From positions 558,001 through 622,000 of the forward strand of contig NWQR01000001.1 of NCBI GenBank assembly GCA_002798275.1: a stretch of 64,000 nt of DNA, read 5' to 3'. This document shows positions 54,075 to 63,368 of this stretch, piece after piece. Under the pieces are notes generated by a model, which worked only from the letters and a program-made list of their open reading frames with translations, was not told the DNA's origin and ran no database searches. Numbering within the stretch: the stretch's first letter is position 1; each line of letters begins with the position of its first letter. A program made the translations under genes and the position numbers. Source of the DNA: Lysobacteraceae bacterium NML08-0793 (GTDB lineage Bacteria; Pseudomonadota; Gammaproteobacteria; Xanthomonadales; Xanthomonadaceae).

Positions 54075-56846
54075 TCATTCCGACAACACAATCTGCCGCC
54101 ATATTTCCGCAACACTCACCGCCGCCTGCATCGCTGCGTTGTCGCTGCGACTTGCCATGCGTTTTCTGCGGTCGAGCGTGCAGCGCAGGCCGGTTTCCAA
54201 CAGCACTTCATGCGCTTGTTGCAGGCACTGGGTCTGCGCAGCCGTGAAGCTGCCGCTTTCGCCCAGCCGGGCAATCAGGCAGGCGGTTTCCCGCGACAAG
54301 GCCAAGTCGGGATTTTCAGCCGCCTCTGCCAGTACCCGATATTGCAGCAGGAACTCAATATCCACCAAGCCGCCTTGCCCCTGCTTGATATCCAGTTCCC
54401 CGGCATGGCTGCGATCAAGCTCTGTGCGCATTTTTTCGCGCATCTGGAGCACATCTTGTCGCAGCGCCTGCATATCGCGCACCTGGCACAACACCTCGGC
54501 GCGAATCGCTTCGAACTTTTCAGCCAATGCCCGGTCGCCAGCCACGCAGCGGGCACGCACCAGCGCCTGTTTTTCCCAAGTCCAGGCACGCGCATGCTGA
54601 TAGTGGGCAAAGCCTTCAATACTTGAAACCAGCATCGCCTTGCTGCCATCCGGGCGTAGGCGCACATCCACATCAAACAGCCGCCCGGCCGCCGTCGCGG
54701 TTTGCAGATAGCCGACGATTTTCTGTGCAAGCCGGGCAAACCAGCGCTGTGCATCCAGCGGGCGGCGGCCATCAGATTCGGCATCGGGCACGGCATCGTA
54801 AAGAAACACCAAATCGAGGTCGGAGCCAAAGCCGAGCTCCTGCCCGCCAAGGCTGCCATAGCCAATCACCGCGAACTGCGCGCCGGGCACGTGTCCGTGG
54901 CTGTGCTGCAATTCCTGCCCGGCAATTTCCAGCACCTGCGCCACCACGGCATCGGCCAGCCAAGCCAGTTGCCGGGCGCTTTGGCTGGCACTTTGGCGCG
55001 CATCGAGCGTGGCCAGCGCAATGCGGAAACTGATGGCCTGACGGGTTTCATTGAGCCGCCGCAAGGCCGCTTCAATATCCTCGCCCGCCTCTTGCACGGC
55101 GCGCCGACAGGCCCTGTGCATGCCTTCGGCATCGGGCAGTGCATCGGCAGTCCGAATGTCCAGCAATTCATCCAGCAGCAGTGGATATTGCGCCAGGCGC
55201 TCCCCCAGCAGGGCACTGCGCGAGAGTGCATCCACCAGTCGTTTCAGCGCCTGCGGCTGCTCATCCAGCAGCACCAAATAACTGCTGCGGCGCAGGATGT
55301 TGTGTACCAGTGTCAGCACCCGGCGCAGAGCCGCATCGGGCTGCGATGCAGCGGCGCAGGCGGCCAGCAAGGTCGGCATCACCCGATCCAGCCGCTGACG
55401 GCCAATATCCGAGCTTTGCCGCGCCGTCGCGCCACGCAGCAGGTCGCGCAGACGGCCATCGAGGTCTTCGGTTTCGGCAAATCCCGCTTCTGCCAGCGCA
55501 GCCGCATCGCCGCCTTCGGGCAGGCACTGCCAATAATTCTTCAGCGCATCGGGCTGATGCTGCTTTTGCCTCTCGGCCAGCAGCGCATCGAACTCGGCCG
55601 ATACCTCCGCGCGCAACTTGCGCAAAAACGCCGAAAACTCTGCCCAGTTTTCAAACCCCAGCCCCGTGGCCAGCCGGGCTTGTTCTTGGTCGTTTTCCGG
55701 CAGCACATGAGTCTGTGCATCGCGCAGCATCTGCAAGCGATTTTCCACTTGGCGCAGCGCCAGATAATGTGCGCGCAGGCGCTTGCCGGTATCGGGCTGG
55801 ATTTGCCCGGCCTCGATCAACGCAGCCAGTGCAGGCAACAAGCCACGGCGCTGCAAGTGCGATTCGCGTCCGGCACGAATCAATTGCAACGCCTGCACCA
55901 GAAACTCGATTTCACGGATGCCGCCGGTGCCGCGTTTGATATCGTCAATCCGGTCTTTGCGCGCCACCTCGGCACGAATCAGCGCCTTCATTTCGCGCAG
56001 TCCCTGCAACGCGCCAAAGTCCAGATAGCGGCGATACACGAACGGCTTTATCTGCTGCAAAAATGCTTCGCCGGCTGCGATATCGCCCGCAACCGGACGC
56101 GCCTTCTGCCAGGCATAACGCTCCCAGTCTCGGCCTTCGCGCTGGAAGTATTGCTCCAGCGCATTGAATGACCAGGCCAGCCGCCCGGCATTGCCATACG
56201 GGCGCAAGCGCAAATCGACGCGATGGCAAAAGCCTTCTGCGGTAACTTCATCCAGCAATTTGGCAAGCTGCTGCCCCAGGCGCATGAAGTAGGTTTCGGC
56301 CGGCAGGCTGCGGGCGCCATCGCTCTGGCCTTCTTCCGGGTAGGCATACACCAAGTCCACATCGGAGCTGAAATTCAGCTCGCCACCGCCCAGCTTGCCA
56401 AGACCAAACACCACCAGCCGCACCACATTGCCTTGCGCATCGCGCACCACGCCATGCCGTGCGGAAAACTCCGCTTCCAATGCCGCCAGCGCCAATCCCA
56501 GACAGTTTTCCGCAAGCGCGGTGGCGCCATGCAGCACCGCCTCCACCGAGGCCAGCCCGAGTGCATCGCGCCAAATCAGCCGGGTGGATTCTGCCGCACG
56601 ATAGCGGCGCAGACATACCCCCCAATCGCTGCGGTTTTCCGGCAAGAGGCAGGGCGCGGCGATGGCTTTAGCACCGTCATCGGCCAAAAGTGCCGCCAAT
56701 AACTGCGGCTGTCTTGCCAGCGTATCTATGGCGAAATCGCTGATTCGCGCCACCTGTCCAAGACGCGCATCCGTATGCCCAAGACGGGTTTGGGCACGCT
56801 CGCTCAGGGTCGAAAAAAGCTGTTCGGCATTCATGGCACTCATCAT
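54075..56846 (-). CDS. glnE: Glutamine synthetase adenylyltransferase/deadenylylase
   Basis: Controls glutamine synthetase by adding or removing AMP under PII control. It is 923 aa, near full length. Two nucleotidyltransferase domains are visible: the N-terminal one with [20 protein letters not shown] (20 residues; deadenylylation) and the C-terminal one with [20 protein letters not shown] (20 residues; adenylylation), separated by helical regulatory domains. The C-terminal DIEFLLQY and [11 protein letters not shown] repeats are also present. Its substrate gene glnA is not in the window. Confidence 0.97.
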   Translation of the reverse strand: MMSAMNAEQLFSTLSERAQTRLGHTDARLGQVARISDFAIDTLARQPQLLAALLADDGAKAIAAPCLLPENRSDWGVCLRRYRAAESTRLIWRDALGLASVEAVLHGATALAENCLGLALAALEAEFSARHGVVRDAQGNVVRLVVFGLGKLGGGELNFSSDVDLVYAYPEEGQSDGARSLPAETYFMRLGQQLAKLLDEVTAEGFCHRVDLRLRPYGNAGRLAWSFNALEQYFQREGRDWERYAWQKARPVAGDIAAGEAFLQQIKPFVYRRYLDFGALQGLREMKALIRAEVARKDRIDDIKRGTGGIREIEFLVQALQLIRAGRESHLQRRGLLPALAALIEAGQIQPDTGKRLRAHYLALRQVENRLQMLRDAQTHVLPENDQEQARLATGLGFENWAEFSAFLRKLRAEVSAEFDALLAERQKQHQPDALKNYWQCLPEGGDAAALAEAGFAETEDLDGRLRDLLRGATARQSSDIGRQRLDRVMPTLLAACAAASQPDAALRRVLTLVHNILRRSSYLVLLDEQPQALKRLVDALSRSALLGERLAQYPLLLDELLDIRTADALPDAEGMHRACRRAVQEAGEDIEAALRRLNETRQAISFRIALATLDARQSASQSARQLAWLADAVVAQVLEIAGQELQHSHGHVPGAQFAVIGYGSLGGQELGFGSDLDLVFLYDAVPDAESDGRRPLDAQRWFARLAQKIVGYLQTATAAGRLFDVDVRLRPDGSKAMLVSSIEGFAHYQHARAWTWEKQALVRARCVAGDRALAEKFEAIRAEVLCQVRDMQALRQDVLQMREKMRTELDRSHAGELDIKQGQGGLVDIEFLLQYRVLAEAAENPDLALSRETACLIARLGESGSFTAAQTQCLQQAHEVLLETGLRCTLDRRKRMASRSDNAAMQAAVSVAEIWRQIVLSE

Positions 56847-56855
56847 CCACGCGCA

Positions 56856-56890
56856 TTAAAAACCCGCCAGCAGCAAGCCACTGGCGGGTT
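56856..56890 (-). terminator. Terminator after the CtlX gene
   Basis: A 10-bp stem (56861-56870 with 56881-56890, loop of 10) followed on the minus strand by TTTTTAA. It lies about 100 nt past the CtlX stop and just before the glnE start. Confidence 0.8.
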
Positions 56891-56987
56891 GATGCTCCCT
56901 CCCCCACGTCGGAAGCGGGTTCAGGTTAATTAATCGCCGTTCAGTCTGCACGCTGCACTGCAAAAATCGCCTATTCAGTTTCAAACT

Positions 56988-57902
56988 TCAATAGATTTCA
57001 CCAATGCAGCAACGCAGCGAGCCGCCTCCGGCCTCGATCGCATCCAACGCCACCGAGCGCAGCTGGAAACCCGCCTCGGCAAGCAGGGCGCGGTTTTCCG
57101 CCCGCAGCGCGGCCGCGGCACGGGCGCTCATCCATACGGTATCGGGCGAGAGGGCGATGCAGTTGCCGACAAACCCGGCGTGCTCCGCGCTGTCGCAACG
57201 CAGTGCGTGGGGATAAAAGTTGGCAATGGCCTCGGCCACCTGCGCATCCGCAAATCCCGCCGGACACACCACCGCCGCGCGACCTGCCAGAACCGAAAGC
57301 ACCACATTGGTGTGATATTCCCCAGCGGACAAGTCGAACAACAGCGAGGCGCGCAGGCCGAAAGCTTCGTGCATCAGCCGTGCGCCTTCTTCATCGCAGC
57401 GCTCGGAAAGGCCGATAAAACCCAGGCCACGCGCGCGGTCAATCACCAGTGCGCCGGTGAGCTCGCAAGGATGCATCTGGCGATCAAGGTCAATCTCCCG
57501 ATAGCCCAGGATATCGGTGAAAAAGCTGCGGATATCGCCGCGCTGCGCTTCGCGCTGACGCACCGGATGACGCATCCGGCCAATCACCAGCCGGCCTTCG
57601 ACCGTACCAAATACATTGTTGGGAAACAGCGCATCGGGCGTATCGGGATTGCCGCTGAAACAAATCGCCGGCAGCACCTGACTCACCGCGCGTTGCAGCT
57701 CGCGGTGTTGCTGCGAGGCACGCTGCGCATCAAAGCCATCGCTGGCCATGTAGTGATTGTCGCTGGCAGATTCTTGCGCACGGGCAAAACCATCAGGCGC
57801 CACCAGAAATACCGACCGCGCCGTGGCCGGGCCAAAATCGGTCGGCAGACTGCGGGCGTAATCGAAAAATTCGGAAAAATTGCGGGTCAACATGGGGGTC
57901 AT
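56988..57902 (-). CDS. ctlX: CtlX-like citrulline utilisation hydrolase (amidinotransferase/deiminase superfamily)
   Basis: A 304-aa pentein-fold enzyme. It has the family start SVFLVAPDGFARAQESASDNHYMA (seen as SVFLVAPDGFA), the substrate-binding PDALFPNNVFGT, the catalytic-histidine region SAGEYHTNVVLSVL and the C-terminal GGGSLRCCIGEI with the nucleophile Cys. Members act on guanidino compounds or citrulline, linking with the arginase at the start of the window as arginine catabolism (inference). The alternative ATG at 57893 is three codons in. Confidence 0.88.
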   Translation of the reverse strand: MTPMLTRNFSEFFDYARSLPTDFGPATARSVFLVAPDGFARAQESASDNHYMASDGFDAQRASQQHRELQRAVSQVLPAICFSGNPDTPDALFPNNVFGTVEGRLVIGRMRHPVRQREAQRGDIRSFFTDILGYREIDLDRQMHPCELTGALVIDRARGLGFIGLSERCDEEGARLMHEAFGLRASLLFDLSAGEYHTNVVLSVLAGRAAVVCPAGFADAQVAEAIANFYPHALRCDSAEHAGFVGNCIALSPDTVWMSARAAAALRAENRALLAEAGFQLRSVALDAIEAGGGSLRCCIGEIY

Positions 57903-57943
57903 TTTCAGTGATGCGGCTTTGGCTGGCAATCAATCTAGGCGAC

Positions 57944-57975
57944 AAAAAGGCCGGGCGATACCCTGCCCGGCCTGC
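57944..57975 (-). terminator. Terminator after the EF-hand gene
   Basis: An 8-bp GC-rich perfect stem (57949-57956 with 57965-57972, loop of 8) followed by five T's on the minus strand, 40 nt after the EF-hand gene stop. Confidence 0.85.
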
Positions 57976-58014
57976 CACAACATCCTTTCATCAACGGTTA
58001 TCTATCCGGCAGGT

Positions 58015-58380
58015 TCACCCGCCGGTGGACGCATCCTTCTGGCTCATCGGAGATTGCCGGGTATTGATGAATGCGCGGTATTCGTCCTGACTCAGTTCTC
58101 CATCCTGATTGCTGTCGGCCTGATCAAAAATCTGCGACAGGCTCGGTACACTGGCGGCTTCAGCTTTATCAAGATTGCCATTGCCATCCTTGTCCAATGC
58201 TTCCCAACTGCCGCTGGAACTATGCGGCGGCGTCACTGGTTGATGCTCGGCTTGCGGCTCGGGCGGGGTCGCTTCTTGTTGCTCTGGCGGTGCAGCTTGC
58301 TGCGCAAAAGCCAGCGGCCCCAGCAGCATGGCAAGCGTGGTGGCCGACAGCATCGGGACAAGGGGGTTACGGATTTTCAT
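58015..58380 (-). CDS. Secreted EF-hand calcium-binding protein
   Basis: A 121-aa protein with a signal peptide (about 1-26, ending AFAQ), a Pro/Gln/Glu-rich linker and two EF-hand loops, DKDGNGNLDKAE and DSNQDGELSQDE, each with the canonical 1,3,5,12 ligands. It probably binds calcium in the periplasm or outside. The start was placed at the Met before the hydrophobic segment. A terminator follows. Confidence 0.88.
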   Translation of the reverse strand: MKIRNPLVPMLSATTLAMLLGPLAFAQQAAPPEQQEATPPEPQAEHQPVTPPHSSSGSWEALDKDGNGNLDKAEAASVPSLSQIFDQADSNQDGELSQDEYRAFINTRQSPMSQKDASTGG

Positions 58381-58591
58381 GATGTTGTACCTCTGTTTTG
58401 GGGGATGGAACGCGCCGCAAAAACACCACGACGCGATATGACCGCAGGTACTACAGCGGTCATGTCCGCACCCTAGAACGGCCTCACTGAACCTTGTCCC
58501 CGCACAAAAATTAACCAAAACAAATGGTTAACCCATCACCCCGGCGCTTGTGCTTGGGCTGTTGCCTGCGGTTTGCAGGCCTTGCCGCCGC

Positions 58592-59374
58592 TTAGTCCTG
58601 CTGTTTGACTTGCTGCCAGAGTCGTTCTTGCTGCTCTAGGGTCAATTCAGAAAACACCTGACCACTGTCCTTTGCGCTGCGCTCCATGGCGCGAAAGCGC
58701 TGCTCGAATTTCCGGTTTGCCCGCCGTAATGCGCTGCCGGGATCAACTCCGGCGTGGCGCGCCAGGTTGACCGCCACAAACAGCAGGTCGCCCAGTTCTT
58801 CTTCAAGTCTTGCGCTGGCGCCGACCTCACGGGCAGCGAGCTCGGCTTCCACTTCATCCAGTTCTTCGCGCAGCTTGGCCAGCACCGGGCGATAGTCCGG
58901 CCAGTCAAAGCCGGTGCGCGCAGCGCGGTTTTGCAATTTTGCCGCACGCTGCCATTCGGGCAATCCGCGGGCAATGCCCGCCAGCGCCGAGTCATCCTGC
59001 TCGCCCTTGGCCTTGCGCTCGGCCTGTTTCTGCGCCTCCCAAGCGGCGGTCTGCGCGCTGGCATTTTCAATTTGCGCACCGGCAAATACATGCGGATGGC
59101 GGCGAATCATTTTTTCGCAGATGGCCTCGACCACATCATCAAAAGCGAACGCGTCTTCCTCACTGGCCATCTGTGCGTGGAACACCACTTGCAGCAACAA
59201 ATCGCCCAGCTCCTCGCGCAAGTCCTGCCGGTCGCCACGGTCGATGGCATCGGCCACTTCATAGGCTTCCTCGATGGTGTACGGGGCGATGCTGGCAAAG
59301 GTTTGTTCGATATCCCAAGGACAGCCGGTTTGCTTATCGCGCAATGCGCGCATTATGGCCAGCAGTCGTTTCAT
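58592..59374 (-). CDS. mazG: Nucleoside triphosphate pyrophosphohydrolase MazG
   Basis: A 260-aa tandem MazG protein that hydrolyses NTPs/dNTPs to monophosphates. Domain 1 has EEAYEVADAID ... DLREELGDLLLQ and domain 2 has EELDEVEAEL ... RLEEELGDLLF, both ExxE-ExxD metal sites. It begins MKRLLAIMRALRDKQTGCPW, the standard start. It overlaps cysQ by 4 nt and forms an operon with cysQ and nudE, three housecleaning phosphohydrolases. Confidence 0.96.
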   Translation of the reverse strand: MKRLLAIMRALRDKQTGCPWDIEQTFASIAPYTIEEAYEVADAIDRGDRQDLREELGDLLLQVVFHAQMASEEDAFAFDDVVEAICEKMIRRHPHVFAGAQIENASAQTAAWEAQKQAERKAKGEQDDSALAGIARGLPEWQRAAKLQNRAARTGFDWPDYRPVLAKLREELDEVEAELAAREVGASARLEEELGDLLFVAVNLARHAGVDPGSALRRANRKFEQRFRAMERSAKDSGQVFSELTLEQQERLWQQVKQQD

Positions 59375-60159
59375 GACCGCAGCCGCCCAAGCAATGCCAT
59401 ATCGCCTGCGGCAAGAAAATCGCCATTCAGCAGGGTTTCGCGCTGGTTGTAACGGAATCGCCGCCCCTGCAAATCCACCAGTGCACCACCTGCGCCTTCC
59501 AAAATCGCCTGACCTGCGGCGGTATCCCATTCGCTGGTCGGGCCAAAGCGAGCATAGAGGTCAAGCTGCCCCTCGGCCAGCCGGCAAAACTTCAGCGATG
59601 AGCCCAGCCGAATGACTTCGACATCACCCAGCCGGGCAATCAACGCATCGGTTCTGGCATCGGCATGCGAGCGACTGGCCGCCACTTGCAGGGGGCTGGC
59701 GGCCGGGCGGGTCTGTATCGGTCGGGTTTGGCCAGCGGGACGGCAGCGTGTCCATGCGCCTTGTCCTGCGCCACCGTAGTAAATAAAGCCATGCACCGGC
59801 GCCACAATCACGCCCCAAGTGGCGATGCCGTCTTCAATCAGGGCGATATTGACGCTGAACTCGCCGTTTTTCTTGATGAACTCCCGGGTGCCATCCAGCG
59901 GATCTACCAGCCACAGGCGCTGCCAGCTTTTTCTCTGCGCCGTCGGCATATCGGCGGACTCCTCCGACAACACCGGGATATCCGGGGTCAGCGCAGCCAA
60001 CTGCGTGCTGATGTATTCATGCGCCGCCATGTCGGCCGCAGTCACCGGCGAGGCGTCCGCTTTCCAGTCCACGCCAAAATCTTGCGCATAGACCGTCATG
60101 ATTTTCAGGCCGGCCGCATAGGCGATGGCAATCACGGCCTCGTGCAATGCTGACTGCAT
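59371..60159 (-). CDS. cysQ: 3'(2'),5'-bisphosphate nucleotidase
   Basis: Hydrolyses PAP, the by-product of sulfate assimilation. It is a 262-aa inositol-monophosphatase-fold enzyme with the metal motifs SEESADMP, DPLDGTREF and SEWDTAAGQAILEGAGG. The start codon overlaps the nudE stop as TGATG, giving 60159; an upstream in-frame start would overlap nudE by 24 nt. The nudE-cysQ order is conserved in gammaproteobacteria. Confidence 0.95.
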   Translation of the reverse strand: MQSALHEAVIAIAYAAGLKIMTVYAQDFGVDWKADASPVTAADMAAHEYISTQLAALTPDIPVLSEESADMPTAQRKSWQRLWLVDPLDGTREFIKKNGEFSVNIALIEDGIATWGVIVAPVHGFIYYGGAGQGAWTRCRPAGQTRPIQTRPAASPLQVAASRSHADARTDALIARLGDVEVIRLGSSLKFCRLAEGQLDLYARFGPTSEWDTAAGQAILEGAGGALVDLQGRRFRYNQRETLLNGDFLAAGDMALLGRLRS

Positions 60160-60710
60160 CACTTTGCCCGCCTTTGCAGCCATTCGCGCACGATGAACAA
60201 GGCGGCAATCGCCCGACCATCGCTGATGTCATCGCGGGCAACCAGTTCACCCAGATTCGCCAGCGGCCAGCGCACCACTTCCATCGGCTCGGGCTCGTCC
60301 CCTGGCAGACGCTGCTCGTACAAATCCTCCGCCAGCACCACTTGCGCCACATGGGTCATGTAAGAGGGCGAAAGCGCCAGCGGCTTCAGCACCTGCAATT
60401 GGCGGGCACCAAAACCGGCCTCCTCCATCAGCTCGCGGTTGGCCGCTGCAAGCACGTCCTCACCCGCATCAATCGAACCTTTCACCGGCCCAAGCTCGTA
60501 ACGCTCCATGCCGGCAGCGTATTCGCGCACCAGCAGGACATGCGCCGGATCGGGCATCGCCACCACAATCACCGCGCCCTCGCCCTGCGCCAGCAGGCGG
60601 CGGTACAGGCGACGTTCGCCGTTGGAAAACTCAAGCTCAAGCTCTTCCACCATGCGCGACTGTTCCTGCTTCTTGCGAACCTCATGGATGATGGGAAATT
60701 CAGTCGGCAT
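60159..60710 (-). CDS. nudE: ADP compounds hydrolase NudE
   Basis: A 183-aa Nudix enzyme acting on ADP-ribose, Ap3A and NADH. The Nudix box is GSIDAGEDVLAAANRELMEE (20 residues). The NudE-specific LSPSYMTHVAQVVLAEDLY follows. The start at 60710 has AGGAG five nt upstream; one more in-frame GTG precedes it. It is the first gene of the nudE-cysQ-mazG operon and is divergent from bioA. Confidence 0.95.
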   Translation of the reverse strand: MPTEFPIIHEVRKKQEQSRMVEELELEFSNGERRLYRRLLAQGEGAVIVVAMPDPAHVLLVREYAAGMERYELGPVKGSIDAGEDVLAAANRELMEEAGFGARQLQVLKPLALSPSYMTHVAQVVLAEDLYEQRLPGDEPEPMEVVRWPLANLGELVARDDISDGRAIAALFIVREWLQRRAK

Positions 60711-60743
60711 CACGGCTCCTGTGACCGGCGATAATGGCGGTCT

Positions 60744-62141
60744 ATGCAGTCAATTCATTCTTCCGCCATTTTAGCCGAGGCCGCCGACTGGCAAGCACGC
60801 GATTTGTCCGTACTCTGGCATCCGTGCACGCAGATGCGCGAGCATCCCGATACCCTGCCACTGGTGCCGATTGCTCATGGCCGGGGCGCATGGCTGACCG
60901 GCATGGATGGCAAGCAATATCTGGATGCGGTTTCCAGTTGGTGGACCAATATCCACGGCCATGCCGAACCGCGTATCGCCGCTGCCATCGCGGCCCAAGC
61001 CGGGCAGCTTGAGCAGGTGATTCTGGCAGGCTTTTCGCATCGCCCAGCGATTGCACTTGCCGAGCGACTGCTGTCCATCGCCCCGCGCGAACCGCAGCGC
61101 GCGCCGCTTGCCAAGGTGTTCTATGCCGACAACGGCTCGGCCGGGGTCGAGGTGGCGCTGAAAATGGCTTTTCACTGGTTTCGCAATGCCGGCGAGCTGC
61201 AACGCACCCGTTTCGTGGCGCTGGAAAACGGCTACCACGGCGAAACCCTCGGGGCATTGTCGGTGGGTGATATTCCGCTGTATCGCCGTACCTATGCGCC
61301 GCTGCTTTCCGAATGCATTTTTGCGCCCACGCCCGATGCGTATTTCTGTGAAAACGCGACCGATGCCGAGCAGCAGGCACTGGCGGCAGCCGATCACCTT
61401 GCCAACATTTTCGACCGCTACCCCGGCGAAATCTGCGCCGTCATCATCGAGCCATTGCTGCAATGTGCAGGCGGCATGCGCATGCACCATCCCGCCTATC
61501 TACGCCGCGTGCGTGAGCTATGCGATGCCCATGGCGCATTTTTCATCGCCGACGAAATCGCCACCGGCTTTGGCCGAACCGGCACGCTGTTTGCCTGCGA
61601 GCACGCCCGCGTGCAGCCGGATTTTCTTTGTCTGTCAAAGGGATTGACCGGCGGCTTTTTACCGCTGGCCGCCGTGCTGACCACCCAAGCGGTATATGAG
61701 GGATTTCTGGATGACTCACGCGAGCGCGCTTTTCTGCACTCGCACAGCTATACCGGCAACCCGCTGGCCTGCGCCGCAGCACTCGCGTCACTGGATATTT
61801 TTGCAAACGATGCGGTCATCGACCGCAACCAGCCACTGATGGCACGCATGGCCGAGCATCGCCAGGCCATCGCGCGTCTGCCGCATATGGCCGACGCCCG
61901 CCAAACCGGCATGGTCTGCGCCTTTGAACTGACCCGGGAAGGTAATAAGCGCACCCCTTTTGCGCCTGATCTACGCATCGGCCTTGCCGCCTACAAGGCC
62001 GCGCTCGCCCGTGGTGTGATTCTGCGCCCGCTGGGCGATGTGCTGTACTGGATGCCACCGTATTGCACCACACTGGCCGAGCTTGACCTGCTGGCCGAAA
62101 TCACCTGCCACGCCATCGAGGAAGCCACATCATGCGTCTGA
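60744..62141 (+). CDS. bioA: Adenosylmethionine-8-amino-7-oxononanoate aminotransferase
   Basis: A biotin pathway enzyme that uses SAM as amino donor. It is 465 aa, fold-type I class III. Visible are LWHPCTQMREH at the substrate site, WWTNIHGHAEPRI, YADNGSAGVEVALKMA, FIADEIATGFGRTG and the PLP Lys in CLSKGLTGGFLPLAAVLTT. It overlaps rsmE by 10 nt. The biotin regulator birA is elsewhere in this window; a BirA operator was not identified in the 33-nt gap to nudE. Confidence 0.96.
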   Translation: MQSIHSSAILAEAADWQARDLSVLWHPCTQMREHPDTLPLVPIAHGRGAWLTGMDGKQYLDAVSSWWTNIHGHAEPRIAAAIAAQAGQLEQVILAGFSHRPAIALAERLLSIAPREPQRAPLAKVFYADNGSAGVEVALKMAFHWFRNAGELQRTRFVALENGYHGETLGALSVGDIPLYRRTYAPLLSECIFAPTPDAYFCENATDAEQQALAAADHLANIFDRYPGEICAVIIEPLLQCAGGMRMHHPAYLRRVRELCDAHGAFFIADEIATGFGRTGTLFACEHARVQPDFLCLSKGLTGGFLPLAAVLTTQAVYEGFLDDSRERAFLHSHSYTGNPLACAAALASLDIFANDAVIDRNQPLMARMAEHRQAIARLPHMADARQTGMVCAFELTREGNKRTPFAPDLRIGLAAYKAALARGVILRPLGDVLYWMPPYCTTLAELDLLAEITCHAIEEATSCV

Positions 62142-62866
62142 CCCGCACCTGGATAGACCGCCCGCTGACCATCGGCCAGCGCCTTGCACTGCCAGAAAAC
62201 GCCGCCAACCATCTGCTGCGCGTGCTGCGCCTTACCAGCGGCGATGCGTGCGTGCTGTTCAATGGCGACGGTCACGATTATCTTGCCCGCATTGGCAAGG
62301 TCAGCAAGCGCGAGTGCGAGGTGGAAATCATCGCCGCCGAAAAAGTCGAGCGCGAATCGCCGCTTGCCATCACCCTGCTGCAAGGCATTGCCCGTGGCGA
62401 AAAAATGGATTTGATTCTGCAAAAAGCCACCGAGCTGGGCGCAGCCGCCTTCATGCCGGTATCGAGTCAGCGCAGTGAAGTAAAGCTCGATGCCGCCCGT
62501 GCGGAAAAACGCCTGGCGCATTGGCAGGGCGTGGTAATCGCCGCCTGCGAACAATCCGGTCGCGCCGTGTGCCCGCCGGTGGCCGCGCCCTTGCCCCTTG
62601 CCACTGCCCTGCAACACCCAGCATTGCCAGCAGCGCGCTTTTATCTCGACCCCGAAGCCACCCAGCGCATCAGCACGTTGGCAATCGACACCCCAGCTCT
62701 TGCCATCGCAGTAGGCCCGGAGGGCGGCTGGTCAGCGCGTGATTTGCAGGAGCTGCGCAGCGCAGGCTTTATCGGATTGCGGCTTGGCCCGCGCATCCTG
62801 CGCACTGAAACCGCCGGGCTTGCCGCCATCAGCGCCCTGCAACTGCGGCTTGGCGATATCGGCTAA
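62132..62866 (+). CDS. rsmE: 16S rRNA (uracil1498-N3)-methyltransferase
   Basis: A 244-aa SPOUT methyltransferase with an N-terminal PUA-like domain (LPENAANHLLRVLRL) and the trefoil-knot motifs AVGPEGGWSARDLQEL and LGPRILRTETAGLAAISALQ (20 residues). It methylates U1498 in the decoding centre of the 30S subunit. The first 10 nt overlap bioA. Confidence 0.96.
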   Translation: MRLTRTWIDRPLTIGQRLALPENAANHLLRVLRLTSGDACVLFNGDGHDYLARIGKVSKRECEVEIIAAEKVERESPLAITLLQGIARGEKMDLILQKATELGAAAFMPVSSQRSEVKLDAARAEKRLAHWQGVVIAACEQSGRAVCPPVAAPLPLATALQHPALPAARFYLDPEATQRISTLAIDTPALAIAVGPEGGWSARDLQELRSAGFIGLRLGPRILRTETAGLAAISALQLRLGDIG

Positions 62867-62900
62867 GTGCCTGCAAGCACCCTGCCACATTTGCGACCGA

Positions 62901-63368
62901 TTAGCCGTCAAGCACGTCTTGCAGCAGGATTTCCATTTGCTCCAAATCGGGAATCATCGCGTCCTCGTCCAGATAACGCACCTTGAACGCCGGTACCCCC
63001 TCATCGGCCACGCCAAGATCCTCCAGCGTTTCGGGCACGGTAATCAGACGCGGAAACCCTTGCGCCAGAATCGCCATGTAAGGCATGCGCGGATTGCCGC
63101 CCAAGGCTTTCAGAATCAAGACCCGCTGGCCACGCAGATTGCTGCCGGGCGTGCCGGTTTGGGCAAGCCGCGAAAAGGCAACCAGCGGCACTTGCCAGCC
63201 GTGCCAGCGAATTTTTCCAAGCAACCAGTCCGGCGCGCCTTCTACCGGCTCGGACTCGGCCAACGACAACACCTCGGCAATCACCGCATTGGGCAGCAAC
63301 AACTGACCGCCGGGAATCTGGATCATCACGCCGCGCAATGTAGCGGCAGAAGCAAGACTTTCGTTCAT
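62901..63368 (-). CDS. CheW-like adaptor (pilus chemotaxis type)
   Basis: A 155-aa protein made of one CheW beta-barrel domain (VMIQIPGGQLLLPNAVIAEVL, in part IPGGQLLLPNAVIAEVL; then WLLGKIRWHGWQVPLVAFSRL, in part KIRWHGWQVPLVAF). It follows the CheB-like gene with a 4-nt overlap. In Xanthomonadaceae such a CheB-CheW pair closes the Pil-Chp twitching-motility chemosensory cluster. Partners upstream are beyond the window edge. Confidence 0.88.
   Translation of the reverse strand: MNESLASAATLRGVMIQIPGGQLLLPNAVIAEVLSLAESEPVEGAPDWLLGKIRWHGWQVPLVAFSRLAQTGTPGSNLRGQRVLILKALGGNPRMPYMAILAQGFPRLITVPETLEDLGVADEGVPAFKVRYLDEDAMIPDLEQMEILLQDVLDG

Noticed and set aside
56895-56930. Resemblance to the 3' half of a TPP riboswitch on the minus strand
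   Set aside because: The characteristic CUGAGA and the paired P2-P3 half are absent, and the position is after a coding region rather than before a thiamin gene.
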